DNA of 64,000 nt, taken from contig OX457047.1 of assembly GCA_949752735.1 (NCBI GenBank), positions 10,179,665 to 10,243,664 on the forward strand. Direction: 5' to 3'. This stretch comes from Lumbricus terrestris. Taxonomy: Eukaryota > Annelida > Clitellata > Crassiclitellata > Lumbricidae. The notes below the pieces were generated by a model. The model had not been told where the DNA came from and did no database searches. It saw nothing but the letters and a program-made list of their open reading frames with translations. A program made the translations under genes and the position numbers. Below are positions 54,791 to 64,000 of the stretch, one piece after another (within the stretch, counting starts at the first letter, position 1; every line of letters begins with the position of its first letter).

Positions 54791-55100
54791 TATTGCATTG
54801 TATTGTATTGTATATAAGCATTTATAAAGCGCCTCTTACAGACTAGCTATTCAGAAGCGCCCTGAGCGTGTCAGCGGGAAAAAAGACCTAAAATATCGAA
54901 GGGCTGAAGATGGCACCCCCAATAAGAGCTTACTACGGATAGTGGGAGGGAGATCATTCCACATAGAAGGGCCTACAATGGCAAAGGCGCGGTGTTGGAC
55001 CATGGCAGTCCTTGCCCTTGGAACCAAGAGATCAAGTCGATCAGCAGACCGGAGAGGACGGGAAGAGACTGCAGAGACATAATAAGCATAATGCATATAT
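54791..55100 (-). pseudogene. CR1-type LINE C-terminus and 3' tail (minus strand)
   Basis: The minus-strand frame RPLRSADRLDLLVPRARTAM, then FAIVGPSMWNDLPPTIR and FRSFFPLT, matches the FSxxGPxxWNSLPxxIR block at the end of CR1-group ORF2. After the stop comes GGCGCTTCTGAATAGCTAGT, then GAGGCGCTTTATAAATG and (ATACA)n. This 3' module resembles the tail of the SINEs at 10.9 and 62.8 kb. The unit B end (54803) falls in its ATACA tail. Confidence 0.85.
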
Positions 55101-55101
55101 A

Positions 55102-55677
55102 CACTGTGTCCCAATAAATCGGGACCCCTTTTTATAATGTGAATAAAACTGGCAAATATTCATCGATTGTCAAAATTTCAAAACTGTTTTTATCCTGAGA
55201 TATTTATCTACAAATTGGTAATTTATGAACGGCCCTCACTAAACAATTACGTCATAATGACGTCATTAATTTACATATCGAAACCAAATGTCAACAAAAA
55301 TCGTTAGAGAATGGCGTTCAGCCAAGAAGACAAAATTGTAATAAAATTCTTACGGAAAAATAACATTACGGCGCAAAGAAGTTTATTCGAAAATTTCCGG
55401 ACAAGGGATGGACAGTGAGTGGTCTAAATAAGCTTCTAAGAAAAATTGATTTGACCGGTTCGTCGGAGAAAAAGTTTTGTTCGGTACTTAACATTTGAAT
55501 TCTCTGATGCAAATGACGTAATTGTGACGTCAATATTCATACCAGAAACTTCATATTTAAATCAGTGTAAGATAATTATCTCAGGATAAAAACAGTTTTG
55601 AAATTTTGAAAATCGATTAAGATTTTCCTGTTTTATTCACATTATAAAAAGGGGTCCCGATTTATTGGGACACAGTG
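55102..55677. mobile_element. Mariner-type MITE, TA target site, with transposase N-terminal relic
   Basis: Left CACTGTGTCCCAATAAATCG mirrors right CGATTTATTGGGACACAGTG, with TA on both sides. Inverted arms extend over roughly 150 bp. Between them a plus-strand relic starts at ATG 55311 (MAFSQEDKIVIKFLRKN). After a one-base shift near 55362 it continues GAKKFIRKFPDKGWTVSGLN, then KLLRKIDLTGSSEKK. This is the helix-turn-helix style N-terminus of IS630/mariner-type transposases. The catalytic part is deleted. Confidence 0.88.
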
Positions 55678-55689
55678 TATATACACATA

Positions 55690-56579
55690 ATATATATATA
55701 TTTTAAAGTATAAAACTCAAAGTTTGTCCTTCTGTGTGTGGGATGCACCAATTTTGTCCGAAGGCCTACTCGGAAATTACAGCGATTCGTTTAAAAAAAA
55801 ATTTTGCAATCGATTCTTACCCACATTTGGAGTTAAACGCCACTATTTTCGGCTGCCAATTCACTTTATAAGTCCCGAGATGTCAACATTTAAACTTGCA
55901 CGCGATAAGCGATTCAAAATCCATTCACGTTGATAAGGCCTCCATTGCCTACCAGAGAACTACAGCCAATGGCATGACGGTTTGAGGTCACGTGATATTT
56001 ACTTCTATCGAAAATATTTGCGAGGATTATTCTCGGCTTTTTTCTTCTGATCCACACGAGAAAATCATAAAGATCGCAATCCAAAAATCTTTCCATATTT
56101 TAAATTTCGCTGTTATAAAAACGATATATTAGACACGGCATAATTATGTTCACTAAACTCATGACGTCATTATTTTGAGCTCAAATCTTAACGTCACATC
56201 TCGCCAAACCGCGTAGCAAAAATGTTGTGGACGTAAATAATGCGAATATAACTGCAAATAATCGGAATAAAAAAGCGTAGATTTAAAAAACTTCCTTTAT
56301 CTAAGTGGCAAAGAACAATTTATGAAAAAAGCACGTTGCGCTGAATGTTAGTATCTTTTCAGAAAAAGTCGTTTTTCTCAGTTACGTGTCGAGTGGACTT
56401 AACGGGTTTTGCTCTTCGATTATCGACCAGACCTGTACACCTAGCGGAGAGGTTCGTTACTTCTCCTTAACGCGGGGGTCGATGGAAGGCGGGGTCAGAA
56501 TGGTGAAGCCGGAACGGGGTCAGGCGTGGCTGGGGACAAAAACTTATATTTCCCGGGCAACGCCGGGTAATTCAGCTAG
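55690..56579 (+). mobile_element. Helitron-like non-autonomous element
   Basis: The right end TTTCCCGGGCAACGCCGGGTAA then TTCAGCTAG before a T matches the 3' hairpin and CTAG of the element ending at 3882. Near the left, ACTCAAAGTTTGTCCTTCTG parallels ACAGAAAGTTTGTCCTTCCA at 3190-3212. The exact left end is uncertain. No Rep/helicase frame. Confidence 0.6.
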
Positions 56580-56651
56580 TAATTATATATACGGAAGTGT
56601 GTGTATCATGGTAGCCGCTCTGGGGACACTACCTACTTCTCAGAACTCTCT

Positions 56652-56916
<265 letters not shown>

Positions 56917-57100
56917 AAACATAGCAGTGACTGCAGGAGCACGTTGAAGATGTGCTAGCTAAATAATTGAAACTATATGGATGGATGAATGAATGAATGA
57001 ATGAATGACCTTACGAACCACATTTTTAGATGCGTATGTAGTGTATACAACCCTGTGCAAACTCAATAAAAACAAGATTTATGATATGCAAATGCTATAT

Positions 57101-57106
57101 TTTATT
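57101..57106 (-). terminator. Polyadenylation signal AATAAA of gene 2
   Basis: AATAAA on the minus strand lies 149 bp beyond the gene 2 stop and is followed about 25-30 bp later by a T/G-rich stretch (TTGTTTTTATTGAGTTTG), the usual arrangement for cleavage. Confidence 0.6.
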
Positions 57107-57254
57107 GATCAGCGTGTTCCAACTGGAAGTCATTTCCAATTACCTGGTACATTACTTGATCAAAGTTCAGACTAATCTAATTAGTTCGAGAGTAGATTTG
57201 GTGGGAGTTGCCGGGTCGTAGTCCGTGAATCGTCGTTCGAGAATATGCGTCAAC

Positions 57255-57535
57255 TTATCTACAGGTGGCGCTTTCCCACTCGCAGCGCTTCGTGTTGTCG
57301 TCCCAGTACAGAAACTTGCCGGGACCAGCATAAGCACAGTCACGTCCATCATACAGGATCCCGTTGGAACAAGAGGCGTACACGGTGCATCCTCTGCAAG
57401 ATTGGTAGTCTCCATCGGCTAGTCCACGGCATGATGTGATGCAAGGATTGATTGTTGCACGGGTTGTGGTTGTGGTTGTGGTTGTAACAGGGATTGTAGG
57501 GATTGTAGGAACAGGGATTGCAGCAGGGATGCAAG
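57255..57535 (-). CDS. Gene 2 exon B (Thr-rich linker and chitin-binding-like module)
   Basis: 92 codons to TAA. The exon begins CIPAAIPVPTIPTIPV, then eight Thr, then eight cysteines spaced C-x3-C-x11-C-x2-C-x5-C-x9-C-x16-C-x7-C. This is a type-2 chitin-binding-like pattern with an aromatic-rich loop (FLYWDD). It has no good start codon of its own, which favours splicing from exon A. Confidence 0.72.
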
Positions 57536-59229
57536 CTGCAACACAAACACCATTGCCTCTGATGCTTTTGATGATGCACAATATCATGTATATATCCGGT
57601 CAGTTAAAGTTTCTATATAGTCTATAATAAGTTAATAACGCTGATTCTACATCGTGGTTAAAAAAAGTAAGCCAAACTATTTTTCGTATATCTCCAACGC
57701 CTGATTACAAAGCATTCTAAATTTCCCCCGATATTTAGAGAATTGAACCAAAAATATGATAACAAAATATCATGTCAAAAATTTGAACGGATGCAAATAT
57801 TATGAATCTTTAAACTTCATCTGCAAATTAATTTTCATCTGCTTTGTTTTGAACAACGACACTAACAGGTATGTTTATTCCTACTATATAATTTGTTTGC
57901 CCTGTTTTTAGAGCACTTAAAATATTTAAAACACTTAAGAGTCACTAAATAAATTCGAGTTGTTTTTATCTGAGCATTGCTAAGGACACTTAAAACAATT
58001 AGAGTCACTTTAAATTTTGATGACAGCAAAAAAATTTATTATGCGCATTTTCCAAAAAGGGGATAGAATGGTTTATCCCCCGGATAGTATAGACCGGTTA
58101 ATTCCATCCGGGTGGGTAGATTAATTCAACCACCCGGATAGCTTTCACTGTGGATACTTCGTTTCGTGTCACCGGGAGGAGCCCAGTAATCATGTAGGGC
58201 ATGATATAATAACTCTCGGTGCAATAGATCCAATCTCTCAAAATTATTGCAGCAACGCAATCTGCGCTGTGCAAAATTCAACAGGATATGAATTCGTTGC
58301 TCGATAATGAATATTAAACACTACTATTTCTTGTATACTGCGACACACGCACACATACTCACTCACTCATTTACATATGTATATATACTTTCATATAGCC
58401 TATGTGTGTGTGTGTGAGTGTGCGTGGGATCAAAGACCATTGAAACTCTTCATCCGATTGTTTTCTTATGCATAAAGATTTCTAGTGTGCAGTGAACACC
58501 GATCTTTCAGTGAAAAGTGTCTCTGATTGTCGTATCCGACTCCAACAGAATGATTAAAAGTCTAAGGGAAAACTTATCGTAAGTTTTATACTTTAGAAGT
58601 TTAGATAGATGCCTGTCATGCGAAGAAGGAGAGCTAGATATAGACTAATAGACATTTAGATACATGGTTGTTTAATTACTTCTCTTCTTTCGACAGTAGA
58701 CGATTTTATCCGAAGAGGGACCAAATATGTTGTTCGGGGTCCAGATCCACTGGGCTTCGAGGCTGATTCCTGCGATGATTCCCCAATGATCTCCACGGGT
58801 ATTGTGCGGACCAATCTCGGTGGCTTTTGGCCAGTGACTGTCATCGAAAGTTGGCTGATTCCAGGAATCGGAAACTACACCACTGGTGCATCTCCACGAA
58901 TGATCCGTTCTGCTGTGTGCACCGGAAGCAAGAATGCCGGCGACGACGTGATAATCTTCTGCCCTGACGCCGATGACCTTGACTGAGGCTGGAACCAAAA
59001 CCGCATCTGCATAGGTCCAATTGCTTGCGTGCGGCAGATCACCAGACGGCACTTGGACACCGTCAAAGTACAGCGTGAAATTGTTGTCAACGGTGATATG
59101 CAAATTTCCAGCTTTGCAAGGATTGCAGTGGCGCAGCACCTCCGGGACTGGATCGGCCAACAACTGCTGCGAGCACACCTGCAGGAACACCACGATACCT
59201 AGCGGACAGTTAAGAACAGCATCGACCAA
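57255..59229 (-). CDS. Gene 2: secreted galactose-binding-like protein with chitin-binding-like C-terminus
   Basis: Exon A (59198 or 59229 to 58680) encodes a hydrophobic leader (GIVVFLQVCSQQLLA) and a domain with VDNNFTLYFDGVQV, DAVLVPASVKVIGVRAEDYH, SWRCTS, FDDSHWPKATEIG, AQWIWTPN and VYCRK. Paired DNxFxLYxxG and WIWT motifs occur in galactose-binding-like domains of secreted marine invertebrate proteins. A donor AGA-A|GTAATT (58679) leaves phase 1. An acceptor TTTGTGTTGCAG (57536) opens in phase 1 into exon B (57535-57255): Pro/Ile and Thr repeats, then a cysteine module (CRGLADGDYQSC, YASCSNG, C...KRCEWESATC) like chitin-binding type 2/CBM14, then TAA. Uncertain points: if the donor is not used, the protein ends at 58672 after KKRSN. 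The start may be ATG 59229 (preceded by in-frame TGA) or lie in an unseen upstream exon, since TTCTTAACTGTCCGCTAG looks like an acceptor at 59199. Confidence 0.7.
57650..57840. mobile_element. Solo mariner TIR relic downstream of gene 2 exon A
   Basis: CATCGTGGTTAAAAAAAGTA and ATATCTCCAACGCCTGATTA match the outer end of the 47776-48989 element (CACCGTGATTCAAAAAAAAG, ATATCTCCAATGCCTGATGA) and are preceded by TA. It sits in the proposed gene 2 intron (57536-58679). Confidence 0.75.
58680..59229 (-). CDS. Gene 2 exon A (leader and galactose-binding-like domain)
   Basis: Open from 59229; the likely exon edge is 59198. GC content and codon structure contrast with the AT-rich flanks. NFT and NWT are possible N-glycosylation sites. 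The alternative stop TAA is at 58674-58672. Confidence 0.8.
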
Positions 59230-59925
59230 TCAAATCATTTATTATTATTATTATTCATTTCCTGAACCAACAACATCGTACAATCACAGCAGTAATTGTA
59301 CGATAAAGTCACCATAAAATTTAACATAATTTGGTTATCAAGAGAAAACCCAGAGGGGATGAACAATCAAACCAGGGGCTGGGAGGGCACAGAAATCATG
59401 AAGAGCCTAAGATTAAAAAACACAATAGCGCGTGACAATCAGTTCATACTATTACAGGAACACAAAGATCATCAGAAAAAACTTATTAATAGGAAAATAG
59501 AAGGCAAGTCAGCTGTCGCATATTGTTGAAAAGATTGCCCTGAAAAACGTGTAGAGGTAGGCCTAATCACTTTACTCTTAATTTACCCGAATCTAGAGAA
59601 CCAGCCTTTCTTTATGAAAAATTGTAATATATAGAGCATCGATAAAGACAATCATCAATGCAGTGGTCCTTATTTATGTATAATTATTGGCGTTATTAAT
59701 ATGCCTATGTGTATTTTGTATTTTTTTCACTGTGTCGACTAATGCAATTTTTCAGATAGGCCTAATTGTTCTGCAACTTGAAGTCCGTATTGGTCTTCTC
59801 GAATATTCTGTTTCAAAGCAGACAAATGCTTATGATGATGACGAGGAAAGTGAAATATCGAAGTCAGACTCAAGACAAGTCGAACATTGTCGCCACGATA
59901 TGTATGCATGTAATCAAAGCTCGAG

Positions 59926-60685
59926 GGTACGTGCCATACGTATTCTATTTTGTGAAAGGTACGTACGTATTTTAACGTAGGCCTACCCTATTTTAGGGTA
60001 CGTAAACAATAATAAAAATACGTTAGCCTCGTCATTGCTCATTATAAGAATGTTCAATTTAATTTAAGCAAACAATCACAGCCAAGTAGGCCTACACAGC
60101 GTAGTGAATTGCTTCAATGCTATATTGTAGGTCTATTTTTATCCAGCATACTTTGCACTTAATGCATTACTTAATGCCAGTTAGTCGGCTCGATCAGTTT
60201 TGCTGCAGCGCTTAAAAGTCCAACTTTAAGGAAAATGCATGGGCGGAGATTTGTTTCCGTTCTTGGAGGGGTTAACTTATGAGTCTGCGCATTCTGGGGG
60301 AAGGCTAAGCCCGGGAAAAGATACCGTTTACACGTAAAAAAACCTGAATCTGGGTCTTCTTGGGGGGCTTAGCCCCCTAGCCCCTGAAAACTGCGCCCAT
60401 GGGAAAAGGTTGACCAGTTGCAGCTAATTAATTATTACAGAAGAATTTATCGAATTAAATTTAGGCTACTGCTGCGATACCGGAAATACTGATTTCAATT
60501 ACGCATACTGTTGACCATGTACAAGTACATGCAGGCCGCTATGAGTCGCCGAGTAGGCTACGTAAGCCATAAAAAAAATTCGTGCACGTGTATGGTAGGC
60601 CTACGTGCCATACGCGTTTTTTATTTTTTGAAAGGTACGTACGTATTTTAACGTATTCTATATATTTTAGGGTACGCGTACCCTC
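59926..60685. mobile_element. Possible TIR element or repeat pair with GGTACGTACGTATTTTAACGTA
   Basis: GAGGGTACGTGCCATACG at the left and GGGTACGCGTACCCTC at the right could be inverted termini. The block AAAGGTACGTACGTATTTTA is present as direct repeats at 59956 and 60630. ATGCATGTAATCA lies just outside on the left and ATGCATGTAAATCA just outside on the right. A MITE is nested inside. Boundaries are uncertain. Confidence 0.45.
60238..60401. mobile_element. Short hAT-like MITE
   Basis: CATGGGCGGAGATTTG at the left and AAAACTGCGCCCATG at the right; flanks GGAAAATG and GGAAAAGG agree at 7 of 8 bases. The interior carries the GGGGGGCTTAGCCCCC inverted word. Confidence 0.78.
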
Positions 60686-61054
60686 CAGCTATGCATGTAA
60701 ATCACTTCGTCAAGATATCTCAGTAGAAGTGTTGCGATAGGGTCTATGCCGCGAATATGCCAATCCACGCAGCATATAGGACTACATGTGTATTCAAATC
60801 GTTCTCCAACGTCAACTCGCCGTAACCGTCTACCGTCCTTCTTCTCCAGTAGATTTCACAATCTCCACATCATAAAACTCACGCAAAGTTCAACGCGGAC
60901 TACATAGTTCCTCTTATGACGCCCTATACCTTCAACCCACGTAGCTGACTCAACACTTCATCATACAACAGAAAATGTTAGTCCCCGATTATTCCAGCCA
61001 CTCATTTCAAAATTCCAAGACGTTTACCGCAGCAACACGTCTTTCCTCCTCAGC

Positions 61055-61059
<5 letters not shown>

Positions 61060-61093
<34 letters not shown>

Positions 61094-61109
61094 GTCTTCA
61101 TCATCATCA
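61060..61109. repeat. (ATC)n tail
   Basis: ATC triplets at the 3' end of the minus-strand LINE remnant, consistent with its tail. Confidence 0.9.
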
Positions 61110-61600
61110 AAATCCATGGGCCAAATACCCGTAGGTGTCCGACGCCACTCTCTGTCTGAGTCTGTCTCGCGCCACGCCGCCCACCTTCAACAGGTCCGGT
61201 CAGCAGGTCTGCTCCATACCATTAACATCTTGGAGCAGCTCGACCACCTTGTCTGATTGAAGAGTATATTGGGAGAGAGGCACGAAGGACAACCTGGGTC
61301 AATGCCCGTATGTGTCCCACGCTCTCTCCCCCGACTCTCTCCACTGGTCTGTCCTGACCGGCCTGCGCAAGTCAGCTCCACATCATGACACCTTGAAGCA
61401 TCTGGGTCGCTATGTCACTTGTGCCGTGGTTTTTGGGTTTTCTATGGTCTTGGTCTTTTACTGCCAGCGTATCTCCACCCATCTGGCAAACCTTCCTCAT
61501 TTTATCCGGGCTTAGGACCGGCACAGGGATGTTGTTGGTTCCCTGTGGCAGAGGATGGATGCAGTTTAACGTCGTGCCCAGGACCATCAGCTTCAGGCAT
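61110..61600 (-). mobile_element. LINE 3'-region remnant with (ATG)n tail
   Basis: Minus strand: shared with 47327-47750, then a C-terminal-like stretch VARDRLRQRVASDTYG, similar in style to the ends of RTE/Ingi ORFs (for example ALERDKWRRIVKHAIDTNGH in the 19.6-kb LINE), then ATGATG repeats. Several stops; inactive. Confidence 0.6.
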
Positions 61601-61619
61601 GGAAATAAACCCTCCTTAA

Positions 61620-62780
61620 GACCTTAACTTGTTCTCGTCTGACGTTCGCATAAAATTCCGTTGTGTGACTTGTGTCTGTTAATTTCAATTTGCTGTGTTT
61701 TCATTGGTTTTGCAGTGTTTATGTACGTAGCTTCAAAGGCAACCGACTTTACGTTGCTGTCGTGAAAACCGTGATTTCCTAATCCTTAGTTTTATATTCT
61801 TAAGACGCCAAAGAATTATATATTTATAACGTCAAGAAAAAATTGTCTAGCTTGACTCTTACTTACAATTAGCTTAATATTAAGCATATAGATTAATTAG
61901 TTTTTTGGAAAAGGGTATAATAATTCGCTACAGCAGCTAAACAGCAAAAAGAACTCATGACTAATGACTTAGGCCTAACTAAGGACTCGGCGGAAGTCGA
62001 AACCTCTGAGCAGCAACTAGGCCGAATTAAATCAGGAAGTGTTTGAAACATTGAAGTAGGTACTATAGGATCAAGTAACTTTTACGCAAAGAAATAGCAG
62101 AAGATATTCAGAGAGCAGAGAAAAGAAAAGAAAGTTGCAGCAGATAGGCAGAGCTCTCGGCGATTATGTTTTTGCGTTATCTTTGTCATTTGTTTCGTTC
62201 TGAACATTAACTGATTCTGATTTGAGTCATTTCATACACATTCGATTTATCCGCTGATTTACATGTAGGCTGCATGTATAAGTTTATGGTATGCATGTTT
62301 GAGTGCCACCTAGCGCTTGGACTAGCCCTACTTATCGTCATGGCTTGAAAACGGTAAACAAAATAATACTTAAAATGATCTCTTAAAATTATTATTAGTC
62401 TACACTTGTATGCAGAACGTAGGCCTACATCCTAACTTCTCATAAGCTTAGGTCTAGGCCATATGTCATGCCGGTAGATTTAGATATAATTTATAGACCC
62501 AGTATTTAGAGCAATTGCAAAAGTTTATAGGCTGCAAATAGAGCAATAGCGTTGAATTGTTCCTGATTGCTGTATACTGCGTTAACTTTTAAAGATGTTT
62601 TATGATAAATTTGCCTAAAAATACTGTTCGGTTTCGGAAGATGGTAATTTCTGGACAATCTCAAGTCAGCGTTCACACACTGGGCAAACGTTATGAGAAC
62701 TTAAAATTTATTTATATTATAATGTGCTATTTTAAAACAGTTAACTTATGATTGCATGTATGTGTATGTGTGTGCACTTG
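61620..62780. other. No gene recognised
   Basis: AT-rich sequence with only short frames; TAGGCCTA occurs at about 61972 and 62421. Confidence 0.5.
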
Positions 62781-62985
62781 TTAGAGCGACACTTCAAGAT
62801 TTCTACTCAGAATCGCTCCTGCATACTGCGCGGACCCTGAATCGGAGTTTCACGCCGAAGCGCTGAGCAATTGCGAGTGAAGGACTTGTCCAAAGTCCCT
62901 ATACGCAGTGGCTTGAGGTGGATTCGAACGTGCAACCCTCCAGCTTCAAGGTAACGAACATATCCACTACCCCACCGCGCCCCAC
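62780..62985 (-). mobile_element. tRNA-derived SINE (minus strand), second copy
   Basis: From 62982 on the minus strand: GGGGCGCGGTGGGGTAGTGG (A-box-like), GGGTTGCACGTTCGAATCCA (B box), CAAGTCCTTCACTCGCAATT, GGCGTGAAACTCCGATTC, then GAGCGATTCTGAGTAGAAAT and CTTGAAGTGTCGC. It ends in CACACATACACATACATGC repeats. Same order of modules as 10930-11135. Confidence 0.75.
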
Positions 62986-62989
62986 GTTT

Positions 62990-64000
62990 GGCTCCATAAT
63001 TATAATTATGAAGGTACGTTTATTATACGATGTCTCATAAGTCAATGTTGTCTGCACACAAAACGCGATTAGTAATTGGTCGATTGAAGAATCATTATCC
63101 TTGTCTAATCTCATCTCAACATTGGCCCCAATAATGTGTGGACGGGCTACTGGTTAGAACATTCCTGCGTCATCTGTGACACGACCTATTAGTTGTGACA
63201 GTTGTGTTACTGTGTATATATATATAGGCCTATAGTAAAAGCTGGACCTAGGCTATTATTATTTTGTCAGACCGTGACAACTTAAGGACGTTGTAATATT
63301 GCTTAGGTAAGTTTATACTCTAGATCTTAACAAATAAATACGTGACTTAATACACTCATTTATTTCAAGAATTTACGTTACAGTGACCGCCTGAAATGCT
63401 ACCATCAGAGTTTTAAAAGTAAAAAATTTAAACAATGGTCGAGGACATTTTATTGAAGTCTTAAAGCAAGTCTTTCAGCAATGAAATTAGGAGAAATTTG
63501 GTTGAGATGACAGCTCAATGATGTTACGAAATGTTTCAGCGTGAAAATTTGAAAAAAAATTAACAGTTGGAGGAGGACGCTTTCGATATCTTAAGCCACG
63601 ACTGTAATGATGAGCAATTACGTTAAATGACAGCCCAAAATTCTACCATTGCAGTGTGGAGATTTAAAAAATTTCGAGATTCGAGGGGCACATCCCCATC
63701 ATTAAACCCCTCTTCTGCTCGGGTCTTCCACAGTTCGTCACACTCTGCTACGCACGCTCACACACCCGCACACATAGGCTATATGTATTTATGAAAGGAT
63801 ATAAAATTGTTCCAGCCGCCCTTGGAAGTGTAGAGAGCTTGGGATTCAGCCCCCCCAAACCCGAAATCCTGGAGCCGCCACTGACTGAGAAGTTTGCATT
63901 TAGATAGAACGTCTACGAGAAAAGTTTCTTAGACCTACTTTCTTCCTTCACACTTTCCAGGCTCTTGCTGAATTTTTTACCGCGACCATGGTGTTTTGCA
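62990..64000. other. No gene recognised; hAT-like terminus relic
   Basis: Short frames only. AATCCTGGAGCCGCCACTG (about 63866-63884) matches in reverse the CAGTGGCGGCGCCAGGATT end of the 8035 MITE, so a related element ends here; its other end was not located. Confidence 0.5.

Noticed and set aside
59296..59529. 77-aa plus-strand frame upstream of gene 2
   Set aside because: No domain, no conserved composition, and no partner exon seen.

Overview
This is a metazoan nuclear genomic window, probably from a marine invertebrate. The evidence is interrupted secreted-protein genes with phase-1 introns, degenerate RTE/Ingi-like and CR1-like retrotransposon pieces, many hAT, mariner and Helitron-like non-autonomous elements, very dense simple repeats and no bacterial gene organisation. 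The exact phylum cannot be read from the sequence. The palindrome TAGGCCTA, which occurs about 24 times where about one is expected by chance, is a compositional hallmark that may help place the species.

Only two host genes can be supported, both on the minus strand. Gene 1 (11838-15688) has three exons joined by phase-1 introns and encodes a secreted protein of about 405 aa. Its C-terminal exon carries an extracellular jelly-roll-like domain known by pattern from other marine invertebrate proteins. Gene 2 (57255-59229) encodes a secreted protein with a galactose-binding-like domain. It is probably spliced to an exon with a Thr/Pro linker and a chitin-binding type-2-like cysteine module, with a good polyadenylation signal downstream. 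Most long open frames elsewhere are translations of microsatellites.

Layout. 1-11800: repeats, a hAT-like MITE swarm (775, 2178, 8035), a Helitron-like element (3177), a CXC-domain gene fragment (5124-5858), a fold-back MITE (10120) and a tRNA-derived SINE. 11838-15688: gene 1, its introns filled by triplet, ATGT and AGGTCA repeats. 16-21 kb: another hAT MITE, minisatellites and a 5'-truncated, frameshifted LINE. 21461-54803: a tandem segmental duplication. Unit A is 21461-40948 and unit B about 40947-54803. Unit B differs by two large deletions, a small inversion and several transposon insertions. One 3.1-kb hAT insertion has its empty target site preserved in unit A. 54.8-57 kb: a CR1-type LINE end, a mariner MITE and a Helitron-like element. 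57-59.3 kb: gene 2. 59.5-64 kb: nested MITEs, LINE remnants and a SINE.

The two genes are not functionally linked by anything visible except that both look secreted and extracellular. The rest is a history of transposition, microsatellite growth and local duplication. The tandem duplication could be a true genomic event or an assembly artefact in which two haplotypes were joined end to end; the sequence alone cannot decide this.
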